In this document: positions 49,238 to 57,760 of the stretch, piece after piece
Layout of the letters: every line of letters begins with the position of its first letter
Numbering within the stretch: the stretch's first letter is position 1
Assembly: GCF_031843945.1 (NCBI RefSeq)
Contig: NZ_JAVTJJ010000001.1
Coordinates: 682,001-746,000 of the forward strand
Direction of reading: 5' to 3'
DNA: 64,000 nt
Source: Paracidovorax sp031843945
Lineage (GTDB): Bacteria; Pseudomonadota; Gammaproteobacteria; Burkholderiales; Burkholderiaceae_C
The notes under the pieces: model-generated
Database searches by the model: none
Seen by the model: only the letters and a program-made list of their open reading frames with translations
What the model was told of the DNA's origin: nothing
Position numbers and translations under genes: made by a program

Positions 49238-50731
49238 TCACAACAGCACGATGTCGTACTGCTCCTGCGCCATGGCGCTTTCCGATTGCAGTGAAATCGG
49301 TTTGCCGATGAAGTCCGACAGCCCCGCCAAGTGCTGGCTCTCCTCGTCCAGAAACAGCTCGACCACGCGGGGAGAGGCAACCACGCGGAATTCGCGCGGG
49401 TTGAACTGGCGCGCTTCCCGCAGGATCTCGCGCAGCACGTCGTAGCACACGCTGCGCGCTGTCTTCACGCTGCCTTTGCCCTGACAGTGCTCGCAGGGTT
49501 CGCACAGCATGTGTGCCAGCGATTCGCGAGTGCGCTTGCGGGTCATCTCCACCAAGCCCAGTTGCGAAAAGCCGCCCGACATCGTCTTGACCCGGTCGCG
49601 CGACAGCTGCTTGCGGAATTCGGCCAACACGGCCAGCTGGTGGTCTTCGCGCGCCATGTCGATGAAGTCGGCAATGATGATCCCGCCCAGATTGCGCAGG
49701 CGCAGCTGCCGTGCAATGGCACCCGCCGCCTCCAGATTGGTGCGAAAGATGGTGTCGTCGAAATTGCGCGCGCCCACATAGCCGCCCGTGTTCACGTCCA
49801 CCGTGGTCAACGCTTCGGTCTGGTCAATGATCAGGTAGCCGCCCGATTTGAGGTCCACCCTTCGGCCGAGCGCCCGCGCAATCTCTTCGTCAATGGCATA
49901 CAGATCGAAGATCGGCCGCTCGCCCCGGTAGAGCTGCAGCTTGGGCACCGCAGCCGGCATGAATTCTCGGCCGAACAGCTGCAGCTCGTTGAACTGCTCG
50001 CGCGAATCGAGGCGGATGCTGGTCGTCTCTTCACCCACCAGGTCGCGCAGTACGCGCTGCAGCAGGCTCAGGTCCTGGTGCAGCAGCGACGCGGGCGGCA
50101 GGCGCAGCGCGGCTTGCTTGATGCGCGCCCAGGTCTTGCGCAGGTAGGTGATGTCTTCGGCCAATTCGGCGTCAGTCGAATCTTCGCCATTGGTGCGCAG
50201 GATGAAACCGCCGCCCGACGCTCCGCCGTGGGTCTTGTCGGCCACCAGCGCTTGCAGCCGCGCGCGCAATGCATCGCGCTCGGCGGCGGGAATCTTCTGC
50301 GATATGCCAATGTGGTCGTCCTGCGGCAGAAAGACCAGCAGGCGGCCGGCCACACTGATCTGTGTCGAGAGCCGGGCGCCCTTGGTGCCGATGGGGTCCT
50401 TGATGACCTGCACCATGATCGACTGGCCCTCGAACACCTGCTTTTCGATCGGCACCAGCGGCTCGCCCTTGCGCGCGAACATGGGGGCCTCGCCGCCTTC
50501 CTGCCGCTGCCACACGTCGGCCACATGCAGGAAGGCCGCACGCTCCAGGCCCATGTCGATGAAGGCGGACTGCATGCCCGGTAGCACCCGCGAGACCTTG
50601 CCCAGGTAAACGTTGCCGACCAGCCCGCGTTCCAGCGTGCGCTCCACGTGCAGCTCCTGCACGGCGCCGTGCTCAACGACGGCAACGCGGGTTTCCTGGG
50701 GCGACCAGTTGATGAGAATGTCTTGTTGCAT
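49238..50731 (-). CDS. rng: Ribonuclease G
   Basis: A 497-residue RNase E/G-family endoribonuclease that helps mature 16S rRNA. The S1 domain opens with ERGLVGNVYLGKVSRVLPGMQ; the RNase H-like and metal site show EALTTVDVNTGGYVG and GGIIIADFIDMAREDHQ with the catalytic Asp residues; the Zn-link is CEPCEHCQGKG. It is the short RNase G, without the long RNase E tail. Start MQQDILINWSPQET at 50731. Downstream of maf, the usual position. Confidence 0.95.
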   Translation of the reverse strand: MQQDILINWSPQETRVAVVEHGAVQELHVERTLERGLVGNVYLGKVSRVLPGMQSAFIDMGLERAAFLHVADVWQRQEGGEAPMFARKGEPLVPIEKQVFEGQSIMVQVIKDPIGTKGARLSTQISVAGRLLVFLPQDDHIGISQKIPAAERDALRARLQALVADKTHGGASGGGFILRTNGEDSTDAELAEDITYLRKTWARIKQAALRLPPASLLHQDLSLLQRVLRDLVGEETTSIRLDSREQFNELQLFGREFMPAAVPKLQLYRGERPIFDLYAIDEEIARALGRRVDLKSGGYLIIDQTEALTTVDVNTGGYVGARNFDDTIFRTNLEAAGAIARQLRLRNLGGIIIADFIDMAREDHQLAVLAEFRKQLSRDRVKTMSGGFSQLGLVEMTRKRTRESLAHMLCEPCEHCQGKGSVKTARSVCYDVLREILREARQFNPREFRVVASPRVVELFLDEESQHLAGLSDFIGKPISLQSESAMAQEQYDIVLL

Positions 50732-50768
50732 GGTCGGGGGGAAAGGTGGACAGGCAGGCGCCGAAAAA

Positions 50769-51383
50769 TCAGACGGAGAAACAGGCTTCGCGCAGCAGCT
50801 GCGCCGTCTCGTACATGGGCAGTCCCATGATGCCCGAATAGCTGCCGGCCAAGTGTTCCACATGCGCTGCGGCGCGCCCCTGAATGCCGTACGCCCCCGC
50901 CTTGCCCAGCGACTCGCCGGTGGCCACATACGCGTCGATCTGCGCGGCCGTCATGGGCGCGAAACGCACCGTGGATACCGACAGGGCTGCCAGCCGCCGC
51001 TCACCCGCCTGCACCGCGACGGCGGTCAGCACACGATGCTCGCGCCCGGCGAGCGTGGCCAGCATGCGGGCAGCGTCGGCCGCGTCTTCGGGCTTGCCGA
51101 AGATGGCGTCGCCCAGCGCCACGGTGGTGTCGGAACACAGGATCGGCGCCACGGCCAAACCGCGCCGCGCACGCCGTGTCACCGCCGCGTCCAGCTTCAG
51201 GCCGGTCACGCGCTGCACGTACACCTCGGGCGACTCGCCCGGCAGCACGGCCTCGATGGCCTCCGCATCTTCTGCCGTGTCGCCTTCTGCATTGGGCAGC
51301 AGCAGTTCATGGCGAATGCCCAGTTGTTCCAGCAACTGCCGGCGGCGCGGGCTTTGGGATGCGAGGTAGATGAAGTCGGCCAT
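50769..51383 (-). CDS. maf: Maf-type nucleotide pyrophosphatase (YhdE group)
   Basis: A 204-residue Maf protein that hydrolyses non-canonical or methylated NTPs. LASQSPRRRQLLEQLG is the P-loop-like motif; ILCSDTTVALGDAIFGKP the catalytic Asp region; and EVYVQRV with GESLGKAGAYGIQGRAA. The three-motif set matches the dTTP/UTP-type YhdE group. A repeat copy stands between it and rlmH. Confidence 0.92.
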   Translation of the reverse strand: MADFIYLASQSPRRRQLLEQLGIRHELLLPNAEGDTAEDAEAIEAVLPGESPEVYVQRVTGLKLDAAVTRRARRGLAVAPILCSDTTVALGDAIFGKPEDAADAARMLATLAGREHRVLTAVAVQAGERRLAALSVSTVRFAPMTAAQIDAYVATGESLGKAGAYGIQGRAAAHVEHLAGSYSGIMGLPMYETAQLLREACFSV

Positions 51384-51401
51384 GGCAAATGAATTTGAAA
51401 C

Positions 51402-51457
51402 AAAATGGCCGCTAGCGCCCTACTGATAAGCGTTAGCAGCTATTTAAATAATAGCAA
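51402..51457 (-). repeat. Interspersed family repeat
   Basis: Copy with GGCCGCTAGCGCC, TACTGATAAGCGTTAGCAGCTAT and AATAGCAAA in minus orientation, in the 132-base gap between maf and rlmH. The spacing breaks what is normally a tight gene run. Confidence 0.82.
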
Positions 51458-51515
51458 ACCAGACGACTCGCGCAGCCGGAGCAGATCGTGGCCCGGGCCG
51501 CCAGAGGCGCCTTAC

Positions 51516-51983
51516 TCACTCGCGGTGGTACGGGTGTCCGGCGTTGACGGACCAGGCACGGTAGAGCTGCTCGATCAGCAGCACACGCACCATGGCGTGC
51601 GGCAGCGTCAGGTCGGACAGCCGAATGCGCTCGTGGGCTGCCTGCCGGAAGGCCGGTTCCAAGCCATCGGGCCCGCCGATGACCAGCGCCACGTCGTCGC
51701 CGCTCAACTGCCAATCCTTCAGGCGCTGCGCCAGCGCCTTGGTGGTCAGGTTGGTGCCGCGCTCATCGAGCACCACCACGCGCATGCCGCGCGGAATGGC
51801 GGACTCGATGCGCTCGCGCTCGGCGGCGTAAAGCGTTTCCAGCGTCTTGGAGCTGCGCGGCTCCGTCTTGACGGCCTTGAGTTCGACCTTCAGCTCCGGC
51901 GGAAACCGCTTGGCATAGTCGTCGTAGGCCGTCTGCGCCCAGTCGGGCACGCGCTGGCCCACGGCCACGATGAGGAGCTTCAT
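51516..51983 (-). CDS. rlmH: 23S rRNA pseudouridine-1915 N3-methyltransferase
   Basis: A 155-residue SPOUT methyltransferase. MKLLIVAVGQRVPDW, AIPRGMRVVVLDERG, VALVIGGPDGLEPAFRQ (the SAM-binding knot) and the invariant closing HPYHRE are all present. It methylates a pseudouridine in the 23S rRNA decoding-contact helix. Next to the ribosome silencing factor gene as usual. Confidence 0.96.
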   Translation of the reverse strand: MKLLIVAVGQRVPDWAQTAYDDYAKRFPPELKVELKAVKTEPRSSKTLETLYAAERERIESAIPRGMRVVVLDERGTNLTTKALAQRLKDWQLSGDDVALVIGGPDGLEPAFRQAAHERIRLSDLTLPHAMVRVLLIEQLYRAWSVNAGHPYHRE

Positions 51984-52023
51984 CGGTGGGTCGCTGGCAT
52001 CAACAGATCAGTCAGCAGACCGA

Positions 52024-52872
52024 TCAGCCCTTGCGGCCAGGTGCCTTCTTGGCGGCGGGGGCTGCGGCGCGCTGCGCCGGTGCCTTGGCGGCTGCGCGAG
52101 GCGCGGCGCGCGTGACGGTCTTGGCCGGTGCGGCCTTCTTGGTGATGGGCTTGACGATCAGCGTCTTGACGGGCTTGGCTGCCGTCTTTGCTGGCGCTTT
52201 GGCCGCAACCTTTGCGGCCGTCTTCACCGGCGCCCGGGTGGATGTGGAGGCCTTGCGGGTCGACGTCTTCACCGGGGCCTGGGCAACGGTCTTGACGGGG
52301 GTCCTAGTAGATGACTTGGCGGTCGTGGTCTTGCCCGCTGCCGTCTTGCGGCCAGCCGATGGAGCGGCGGCGGCGGTAGCTGGCTTGGCCCTGGACGCGC
52401 CAGGCTTGCGCGCCGGCTGTTCGGCCTTGGCAGCCACGTCGGCTTTCTTGCGTTTGGGCTTGACAGCCTTTTCCGCGACCACCGGCTTGGGCGCGCCCAG
52501 CTTCAGGCGCACGGGCTTGTCGCCCCAGATCTCTTCCAGGCGGTAATACGCGCGAATGGCCGGCTGCATGATGTGCGCCACGGCGGCGCCGCAGTCCACG
52601 ATGATCCATTCACCGTTCTCTTCGCCTTCGATGCGCGGCTTGGGGAAACCCGCTTCGCGCACGGCGTCTCGCACGCTGGAAGCCAGCGCCTTGGTCTGTC
52701 GGTTGGACGTGCCCGACGCCACGATCACGCGCTCGAACAGCGGCGACAGATGCTCGGTGTTGAACACCTGCACGTCTTGCGCCTTGACGTCCTCCAGCCC
52801 GTCCACAATGGCACGCTGGAGCTTGGTCACGTCTTTCTTGGCGGCGGATTCCGATTGGCTGGAAGTGGTCAT
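52024..52872 (-). CDS. rsfS: Ribosome silencing factor RsfS with long basic tail
   Basis: A 282-residue protein. Residues 1-125 are a standard RsfS/Iojap domain (VTKLQRAIVDGLEDVKAQDV, VIVASGTSNRQTKALASSV, WIIVDCGAAVAHIMQPAIRAYY, LEEIWGDK), which binds uL14 to block subunit joining. The remaining 150 residues or so are a low-complexity Lys/Ala/Thr/Pro tail (APVKTSTRKAST, KVAAKAPAKTAAKPVK) that looks like histone H1 and has no counterpart in the usual 105-120-residue RsfS. The frame runs without break from the domain to the tail. Confidence 0.92.
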   Translation of the reverse strand: MTTSSQSESAAKKDVTKLQRAIVDGLEDVKAQDVQVFNTEHLSPLFERVIVASGTSNRQTKALASSVRDAVREAGFPKPRIEGEENGEWIIVDCGAAVAHIMQPAIRAYYRLEEIWGDKPVRLKLGAPKPVVAEKAVKPKRKKADVAAKAEQPARKPGASRAKPATAAAAPSAGRKTAAGKTTTAKSSTRTPVKTVAQAPVKTSTRKASTSTRAPVKTAAKVAAKAPAKTAAKPVKTLIVKPITKKAAPAKTVTRAAPRAAAKAPAQRAAAPAAKKAPGRKG

Positions 52873-52993
52873 CAGGCTGTATTCAGTGAAGGATGGAAAT
52901 CATTTATAGCGTGCAAGCGAAGCGGCGGCCAGTAGGGCCGCCCCCTTCGCCATCCGGCGTGGTGCGGGCCGGATTGGGTGCGTTTTGGGCGTC

Positions 52994-53035
52994 TTGCGCA
53001 ATGGCGTCAAGCGCAGATAGCTATCAAAATTATAG
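52994..53035 (-). repeat. Degenerate interspersed family repeat
   Basis: TGGCGTCAAGCGCAGATAGCTATCAAAATTATAG resembles the AGCGC...AGCTAT half of the family repeat. It sits in the 205-base gap between rsfS and hemF where nadD would be expected. Apart from it I see nothing in the gap. Confidence 0.55.
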
Positions 53036-53077
53036 TTGATCGGCTCAAATTGGCTGGGAGACTGGTTGAAAAGCGTC

Positions 53078-54049
53078 TCAGAGCCAGTCGCGCCGCTGCA
53101 AAAACCGCGCCGTCAATTCGGCCTCGGGCGAGCCCGCAGCGTCCTCGCGCTGGTAGGCCCAGGCGGCCAGGGGCGGCATCGACAGCAGGATGGATTCGGT
53201 GCGCCCGCCCGACTGCAGGCCGAAGTGCGTACCCCGGTCCCACACCAGATTGAACTCAACGTAGCGCCCCCGCCGGTAGAGCTGGAAAGCGCGTTCGCGC
53301 TCGCCGTAGGGCAGACTCTGGCGCCGCTGCACGATGGGCAGGTAGGCGCCCAGAAAGGCGTCGCCCACCGACTGCATCATGGCCAGGCTCTGCTCGAAGC
53401 CGGGCTCTGAAAAGTCGTCAAAGAAGATGCCGCCCACGCCGCGCTGCTCGTTGCGGTGCTTCAAGAAGAAATACTCGTCGCACCACTGCTTGAAGCGCGG
53501 GTATTTGTCGTCGCCGAAAGCCGCTAGTGCGGCCTGGCAGCTGCGGTGAAAGTGCACCGCGTCTTCGTCAAAGCCGTAGATGGGCGTCAAGTCCATGCCG
53601 CCGCCGAACCAACAGACCGGCGTGGCACCCGGGTGGCCGGCCGCGATCATGCGTACGTTCATGTGCACGGTGGGCACATAAGGGTTGCGCGGGTGGAACA
53701 CCAGCGACACGCCCATGGCCTCGAACGGCGCGCCGGTCAGCTCGGGCCGGTGGGCCGTGGCCGAGGGTGGCAGGCGCGGTCCGCGCACGTGCGAGAAGCC
53801 ACAGCCGGCCCGCTCGAACACGCGACCGCCTTCCAGGATGCAGGTGATGCCGTCGCCCTGCAGCGGCTCGCCCGGCGCCTTGGTCCAGGCATCTGAGCGA
53901 AAGCGCGCCCCGCCCTGCTCTCCCGGGCCTTCGACGTCTTCGAGAGCGCCGGTGATGCGGGCCTGCAGGCCGACCAGGTAATCGCGCACCCGAGCAGCCA
54001 CCGCCCCGGAATGGATCGGCAGCGACGCCTCGGCAGCGGTCTGCAGCAT
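53078..54049 (-). CDS. hemF: Oxygen-dependent coproporphyrinogen III oxidase
   Basis: A 323-residue HemF of the heme pathway. GAVAARVRDYLVGLQARI, GISLV-like VSLVFHPRNPYVPTVHMNVRM, WFGGGMDLTPIYGFDEDAVH (active-site Asp), GVGGIFFDDF and YVEFNLVWDRGTHFGLQSGGR are its landmarks. The start at 54049 shares one base with the purD stop; the open frame further upstream lies in purD. The order yebC-purD-hemF is typical of this group. Confidence 0.94.
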   Translation of the reverse strand: MLQTAAEASLPIHSGAVAARVRDYLVGLQARITGALEDVEGPGEQGGARFRSDAWTKAPGEPLQGDGITCILEGGRVFERAGCGFSHVRGPRLPPSATAHRPELTGAPFEAMGVSLVFHPRNPYVPTVHMNVRMIAAGHPGATPVCWFGGGMDLTPIYGFDEDAVHFHRSCQAALAAFGDDKYPRFKQWCDEYFFLKHRNEQRGVGGIFFDDFSEPGFEQSLAMMQSVGDAFLGAYLPIVQRRQSLPYGERERAFQLYRRGRYVEFNLVWDRGTHFGLQSGGRTESILLSMPPLAAWAYQREDAAGSPEAELTARFLQRRDWL

Positions 54050-55347
54050 CAGCTCTTGATGGCGCGGTGGCCGATGTCGCGGCGGTACTGCGCGCCTTCG
54101 AAGTGAATGCCGCGCGCCACGTCGTACACGCGCTGCTGCGCCAACTTCACGCTGTCGGCCAGGGCCGTCACGCACAGCACGCGGCCGCCGGCGGTACGCG
54201 GCACGCCGGCTTCATCCAGCGCGGTACCGGCATGGAACACCATGGCATCGTCGGTATCTGCCGGCAGGCCGGCGATGGCGTCGCCCTTGCGCGGGTTCTC
54301 CGGGTAGCCATGGGCTGCCATCACCACGCCCAGCGCGGGGCGGCGGTCCCACTGCATCTCTAGCTGGTCGAGCTTGCCGTCCACCGCTGCGCCCAGCACG
54401 TCCACCAGGTCGCTCTTCAAGCGCATCAGGATGGGCTGCGTTTCCGGGTCGCCCATGCGGCAGTTGAATTCCAGCGTCTTTGGGTGGCCGGCGGCGTCGA
54501 TCATGAGGCCGGCGTACAGAAAGCCGGTGTACGGAATGCCGTCTTTTTCCATGCCGCGAATGGTGGGCAGGATGATCTCGCGCATGGCACGGGCGTGCAC
54601 GTCGGCCGTGACCACGGGCGCCGGCGAATACGCGCCCATGCCGCCGGTGTTGGGGCCTTCGTCGCCGTCTTTCAGGCGCTTGTGGTCCTGGCTGGTGGCC
54701 AGCGCGGCCACGTTCTTGCCGTCGCACAGCACGATGAACGACGCTTCTTCGCCTTCCAGGAACTCTTCGATGACGACGCGCGGCTCGGCCTTCCCGTTCT
54801 CGCCTTCGTTGTGGCTCACGCCGTACTTGTTGTCGACCAGCATGAACTCCACCGCGTCATGCGCCTCCTGCAGCGTGGTGGCCACCACCACGCCCTTGCC
54901 GGCCGCCAGGCCGTCGGCCTTGACGACGATGGGCGCGCCCAGGCGGTCTACATAGGCATGCGCGGCCACCGGGTCGGTGAAGGCCTCGTATTCCGCCGTG
55001 GGAATGCCGTGGCGCTTCATGAAGGCCTTGGAAAAAGCCTTGGAGCTTTCCAGCTGTGCAGCGGCCTTCGTGGGGCCGAAGATGCGCAGGCCGTGTGCGC
55101 GGAATTCATCCACCACGCCAGCGGCCAGGGGCGCCTCGGGGCCGACTACGGCCAGGGTGATCTTCTGTGCCTGCGCCCACTCGCGCAGCGCACGCACATC
55201 GGTGATGTCCACGTTTTCCAGTTGGGAGTCGAGCGCCGTGCCGCCGTTGCCGGGCGCCACGTACACCTTCGTCACCTTGGGCGACTGGCTGATCTTCCAG
55301 GCCATTGCGTGTTCCCGGCCGCCGCCACCAATCACGAGAATTTTCAT
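54049..55347 (-). CDS. purD: Phosphoribosylamine-glycine ligase
   Basis: A 432-residue GARS enzyme of purine synthesis. ILVIGGGGREHAMAWKI is the N-terminal motif, APIVVKADGLAAGKGVVVA and MRLKSDLVDVL flank the ATP-grasp domain, and GMGAYSPAPVV lies between. Full family length. The ATG overlaps the yebC TGA by four bases (ATGA). Confidence 0.96.
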   Translation of the reverse strand: MKILVIGGGGREHAMAWKISQSPKVTKVYVAPGNGGTALDSQLENVDITDVRALREWAQAQKITLAVVGPEAPLAAGVVDEFRAHGLRIFGPTKAAAQLESSKAFSKAFMKRHGIPTAEYEAFTDPVAAHAYVDRLGAPIVVKADGLAAGKGVVVATTLQEAHDAVEFMLVDNKYGVSHNEGENGKAEPRVVIEEFLEGEEASFIVLCDGKNVAALATSQDHKRLKDGDEGPNTGGMGAYSPAPVVTADVHARAMREIILPTIRGMEKDGIPYTGFLYAGLMIDAAGHPKTLEFNCRMGDPETQPILMRLKSDLVDVLGAAVDGKLDQLEMQWDRRPALGVVMAAHGYPENPRKGDAIAGLPADTDDAMVFHAGTALDEAGVPRTAGGRVLCVTALADSVKLAQQRVYDVARGIHFEGAQYRRDIGHRAIKS

Positions 55348-56063
55348 AATGCTGCGTTGTGATAGACCTCTTGCGCGTCGTCCAGGTCTTCCAGGACGTC
55401 GAGCAGTTTCTGCATCCGTGCAGCGTCGTCGCCTTCCAGCTCGATGGTGTTTTCAGCACGCATCGTGACTTCGGCCAATTCAGGCACCAACCCGGCCGCT
55501 TCCAGCGCGTTCTTCACCGTTTCAAAGTCGGCATACGCGGTCAAGACCTCGATGGCACCATCTTCGCCGGTGACCACGTCTTCGGCGCCGGCCTCCAGCG
55601 CCAGCTCCATCACGCGGTCTTCATCGGTGCCGGGGGCGAAGATGAGCTGACCGCAATGCTTGAATTGAAACGCCACCGAGCCTTCGGTGCCCATGTTGCC
55701 GCCATGCTTGCTGAAAGCGTGTCGTACTTCCGCCACGGTGCGCACGCGGTTGTCGGTCATCGTGTCGATGATGATGGCCGCGCCGCCGATGCCGTAGCCC
55801 TCGTAGCGGATTTCTTCATAGCTCACGCCCTCGGCATTGCCGGTGGCCTTGTCGATGTTGTATTTGATGCGGTCGGCCGGCATGTTGGCGGCCTTGGCCT
55901 TGTCGATCGCCAGGCGCAGGCGCGGGTTGGCCGACACATCGCCGCCGCCGGCACGCGCCGCCACCGTGATCTCGCGGATGATCCGCGTCCAGATCTTTCC
56001 GCGCTTCTCATCCTGCCGCCCCTTGCGGTGCTGGATGTTCGCCCATTTACTGTGTCCTGCCAC
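55344..56063 (-). CDS. yebC: YebC/PmpR-family transcription or translation regulator
   Basis: A 239-residue YebC protein. MAGHSKWANIQHRKGRQDEK is the invariant start, then FTRI-like KIWTRIIREITVAARAGGGD, YEGYGIGGAAIIIDTMTDNRVRT and KHGGNMGTEGSVAFQF. Family members act as transcription regulators or as factors for translation of proline stretches. First gene of the minus-strand block. Confidence 0.95.
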   Translation of the reverse strand: MAGHSKWANIQHRKGRQDEKRGKIWTRIIREITVAARAGGGDVSANPRLRLAIDKAKAANMPADRIKYNIDKATGNAEGVSYEEIRYEGYGIGGAAIIIDTMTDNRVRTVAEVRHAFSKHGGNMGTEGSVAFQFKHCGQLIFAPGTDEDRVMELALEAGAEDVVTGEDGAIEVLTAYADFETVKNALEAAGLVPELAEVTMRAENTIELEGDDAARMQKLLDVLEDLDDAQEVYHNAAL

Positions 56064-56133
56064 GGGTGTCCTTGTGCTACTGGTATTGATTTAATCTACT
56101 GATTGCGATTTTACTTTTGACTGCCCACCCATC

Positions 56134-57666
56134 ATGGCCGAACCTCTTTTGATCGCCCGCTCGGGCACCACCGAATGCCAACTTCTGCCCGGCCTGGCCA
56201 ACCGGCACGGGCTCATCACCGGCGCCACCGGCACGGGCAAAACGGTGACGCTTCAGACGCTGGCCGAGGGCTTCTCGCGCATCGGCGTGCCGGTGTTCAT
56301 GGCCGACGTGAAGGGCGACCTGACCGGCATCAGCCAATCCGGCCGCATCGGCGACAAACTCGCGGCCACGCTGGCCGAAAGGGGCATTGCGCTGCCCGAG
56401 CCCGCGGCCTGCCCCACCACGGTGTGGGACGTGTTCGGCGAGCAAGGCCACCCGGTGCGCGCCACCGTGTCCGACATGGGCCCGCTGCTGCTGGGCCGCA
56501 TGCTGGCGCTGAACGAGACACAGCTGGGCGTGCTGAATCTGGTCTTCAAGATCGCCGATGACAATGGTTTGCTGTTGCTCGACCTGAAGGATCTGCGGGC
56601 CATGCTCACCTACGTGGGTGACAACGCGAAGCAGTTCACCACCGAATACGGCAACATCAGCGCCGCCAGCGTGGGCGCCATCCAGCGCGGCCTGCTGCAG
56701 ATCGAAACGCAGGGCGGCGACCGGTTCTTCGGCGAGCCGATGCTCGACATCAACGACCTGATGCAGACGGTGGACGGCAAGGGCGTCATCAACATCCTGG
56801 CAGCCGATAAGCTGATGAACGCGCCGCGCCTTTACGCGACCTTCCTGCTGTGGATGCTGTCCGAGCTGTTCGAGACCCTGCCCGAGATCGGCGACCCCGA
56901 CCAGCCCAAGCTCGTCTTCTTCTTCGACGAGGCGCATTTGCTGTTCAACGAGGCGCCCAAGGTGCTGGTCGAACGCATCGAGCTGGTGGTGCGGCTGGTG
57001 CGCTCCAAGGGCGTGGGCGTGTACTTCGTCACGCAGAACCCGCTGGACATTCCCGACAGCGTGCTGGCCCAACTGGGCAACCGCGTGCAGCACGCGCTGC
57101 GCGCCTTCACCCCGCGCGACCAGAAGGCCGTCAAGGCCACGGCCACCACCATGCGCCCCAAGCCGGGGCTGGACATCGAAGCCGCCATCACCGAGCTGGC
57201 CGTGGGCGAGGCGCTGGTGAGCTTTCTGGACGCCAAGGGCCGCCCCAGCATCACCGAGCGCGTCTACGTGCTGCCGCCGGGCAGCCAGATCGGCCCGATC
57301 ACGCCGCAGCAACGCCAGGCGCTGCTGGCCCAGTCGCTGGTGGCCGGTGTGTATGAAAAGACCGTGGACCGCGAATCGGCCTACGAGAAGCTGCGCGGGC
57401 GCGCCGATACGGCGGCAGACAACGCCAGCAATGCCGCTAGCGCGCAACGCGGTGGCAGCGCAGCCGGCGCCCCGGCGTCGGGCGACGCAGGAATGATGGG
57501 CGGGCTGAACGACGTGCTGTTCGGCTCCACCGGCCCGCGCGGCGGCAAGCGCGACGGCTTGGTGCAGACCATGGCCAAGTCGGCCGTGCGCACCATGGGC
57601 ACGTCGCTGGGCAAGGAAATTTTGCGCGGCGTGCTGGGTAGCATCTTCGGCGGCAAAAAGCGCTGA
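56134..57666 (+). CDS. HerA/DUF853-type ATPase (YjgR-like)
   Basis: A 510-residue P-loop ATPase. Walker A is GATGTGKTVTL (about residue 30), Walker B KLVFFFDEAHLLF, with NISAASVGAIQRGLLQIE, YFVTQNPLDIPD and QHALRAFTPRDQKAVK matching DUF853/YjgR. The C-terminal 80 residues are a Gly/Ala-rich linker ending in VRTMGTSLGKEILRGVLGSIF, a possible membrane-binding helix. Divergent from yebC. Relation to DNA-translocating HerA is known for the fold; the function here is not known. Confidence 0.9.
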   Translation: MAEPLLIARSGTTECQLLPGLANRHGLITGATGTGKTVTLQTLAEGFSRIGVPVFMADVKGDLTGISQSGRIGDKLAATLAERGIALPEPAACPTTVWDVFGEQGHPVRATVSDMGPLLLGRMLALNETQLGVLNLVFKIADDNGLLLLDLKDLRAMLTYVGDNAKQFTTEYGNISAASVGAIQRGLLQIETQGGDRFFGEPMLDINDLMQTVDGKGVINILAADKLMNAPRLYATFLLWMLSELFETLPEIGDPDQPKLVFFFDEAHLLFNEAPKVLVERIELVVRLVRSKGVGVYFVTQNPLDIPDSVLAQLGNRVQHALRAFTPRDQKAVKATATTMRPKPGLDIEAAITELAVGEALVSFLDAKGRPSITERVYVLPPGSQIGPITPQQRQALLAQSLVAGVYEKTVDRESAYEKLRGRADTAADNASNAASAQRGGSAAGAPASGDAGMMGGLNDVLFGSTGPRGGKRDGLVQTMAKSAVRTMGTSLGKEILRGVLGSIFGGKKR

Positions 57667-57683
57667 GATTCAGCCACCAGCGA

Positions 57684-57748
57684 TTTACTATTATTTTGAT
57701 AGCTACCAGCGCTTGATGGATAAGCGCTACAGGCCAATTTGACTCATA
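57684..57748 (+). repeat. Interspersed family repeat (reference-like copy)
   Basis: TTACTATTATTTTGATAGC, TACCAGCGCTTGATGGATAAGCGCT, ACAGGCCAATTTGACTC. A complete copy between the ATPase and the convergent acylase genes. Confidence 0.9.
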
Positions 57749-57760
57749 TTCAAGCCGCCC

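Noticed and set aside
52873..53077. Remnant of nadD
   Set aside because: No frame in this gap resembles a nucleotidyltransferase; there is only a degenerate repeat.
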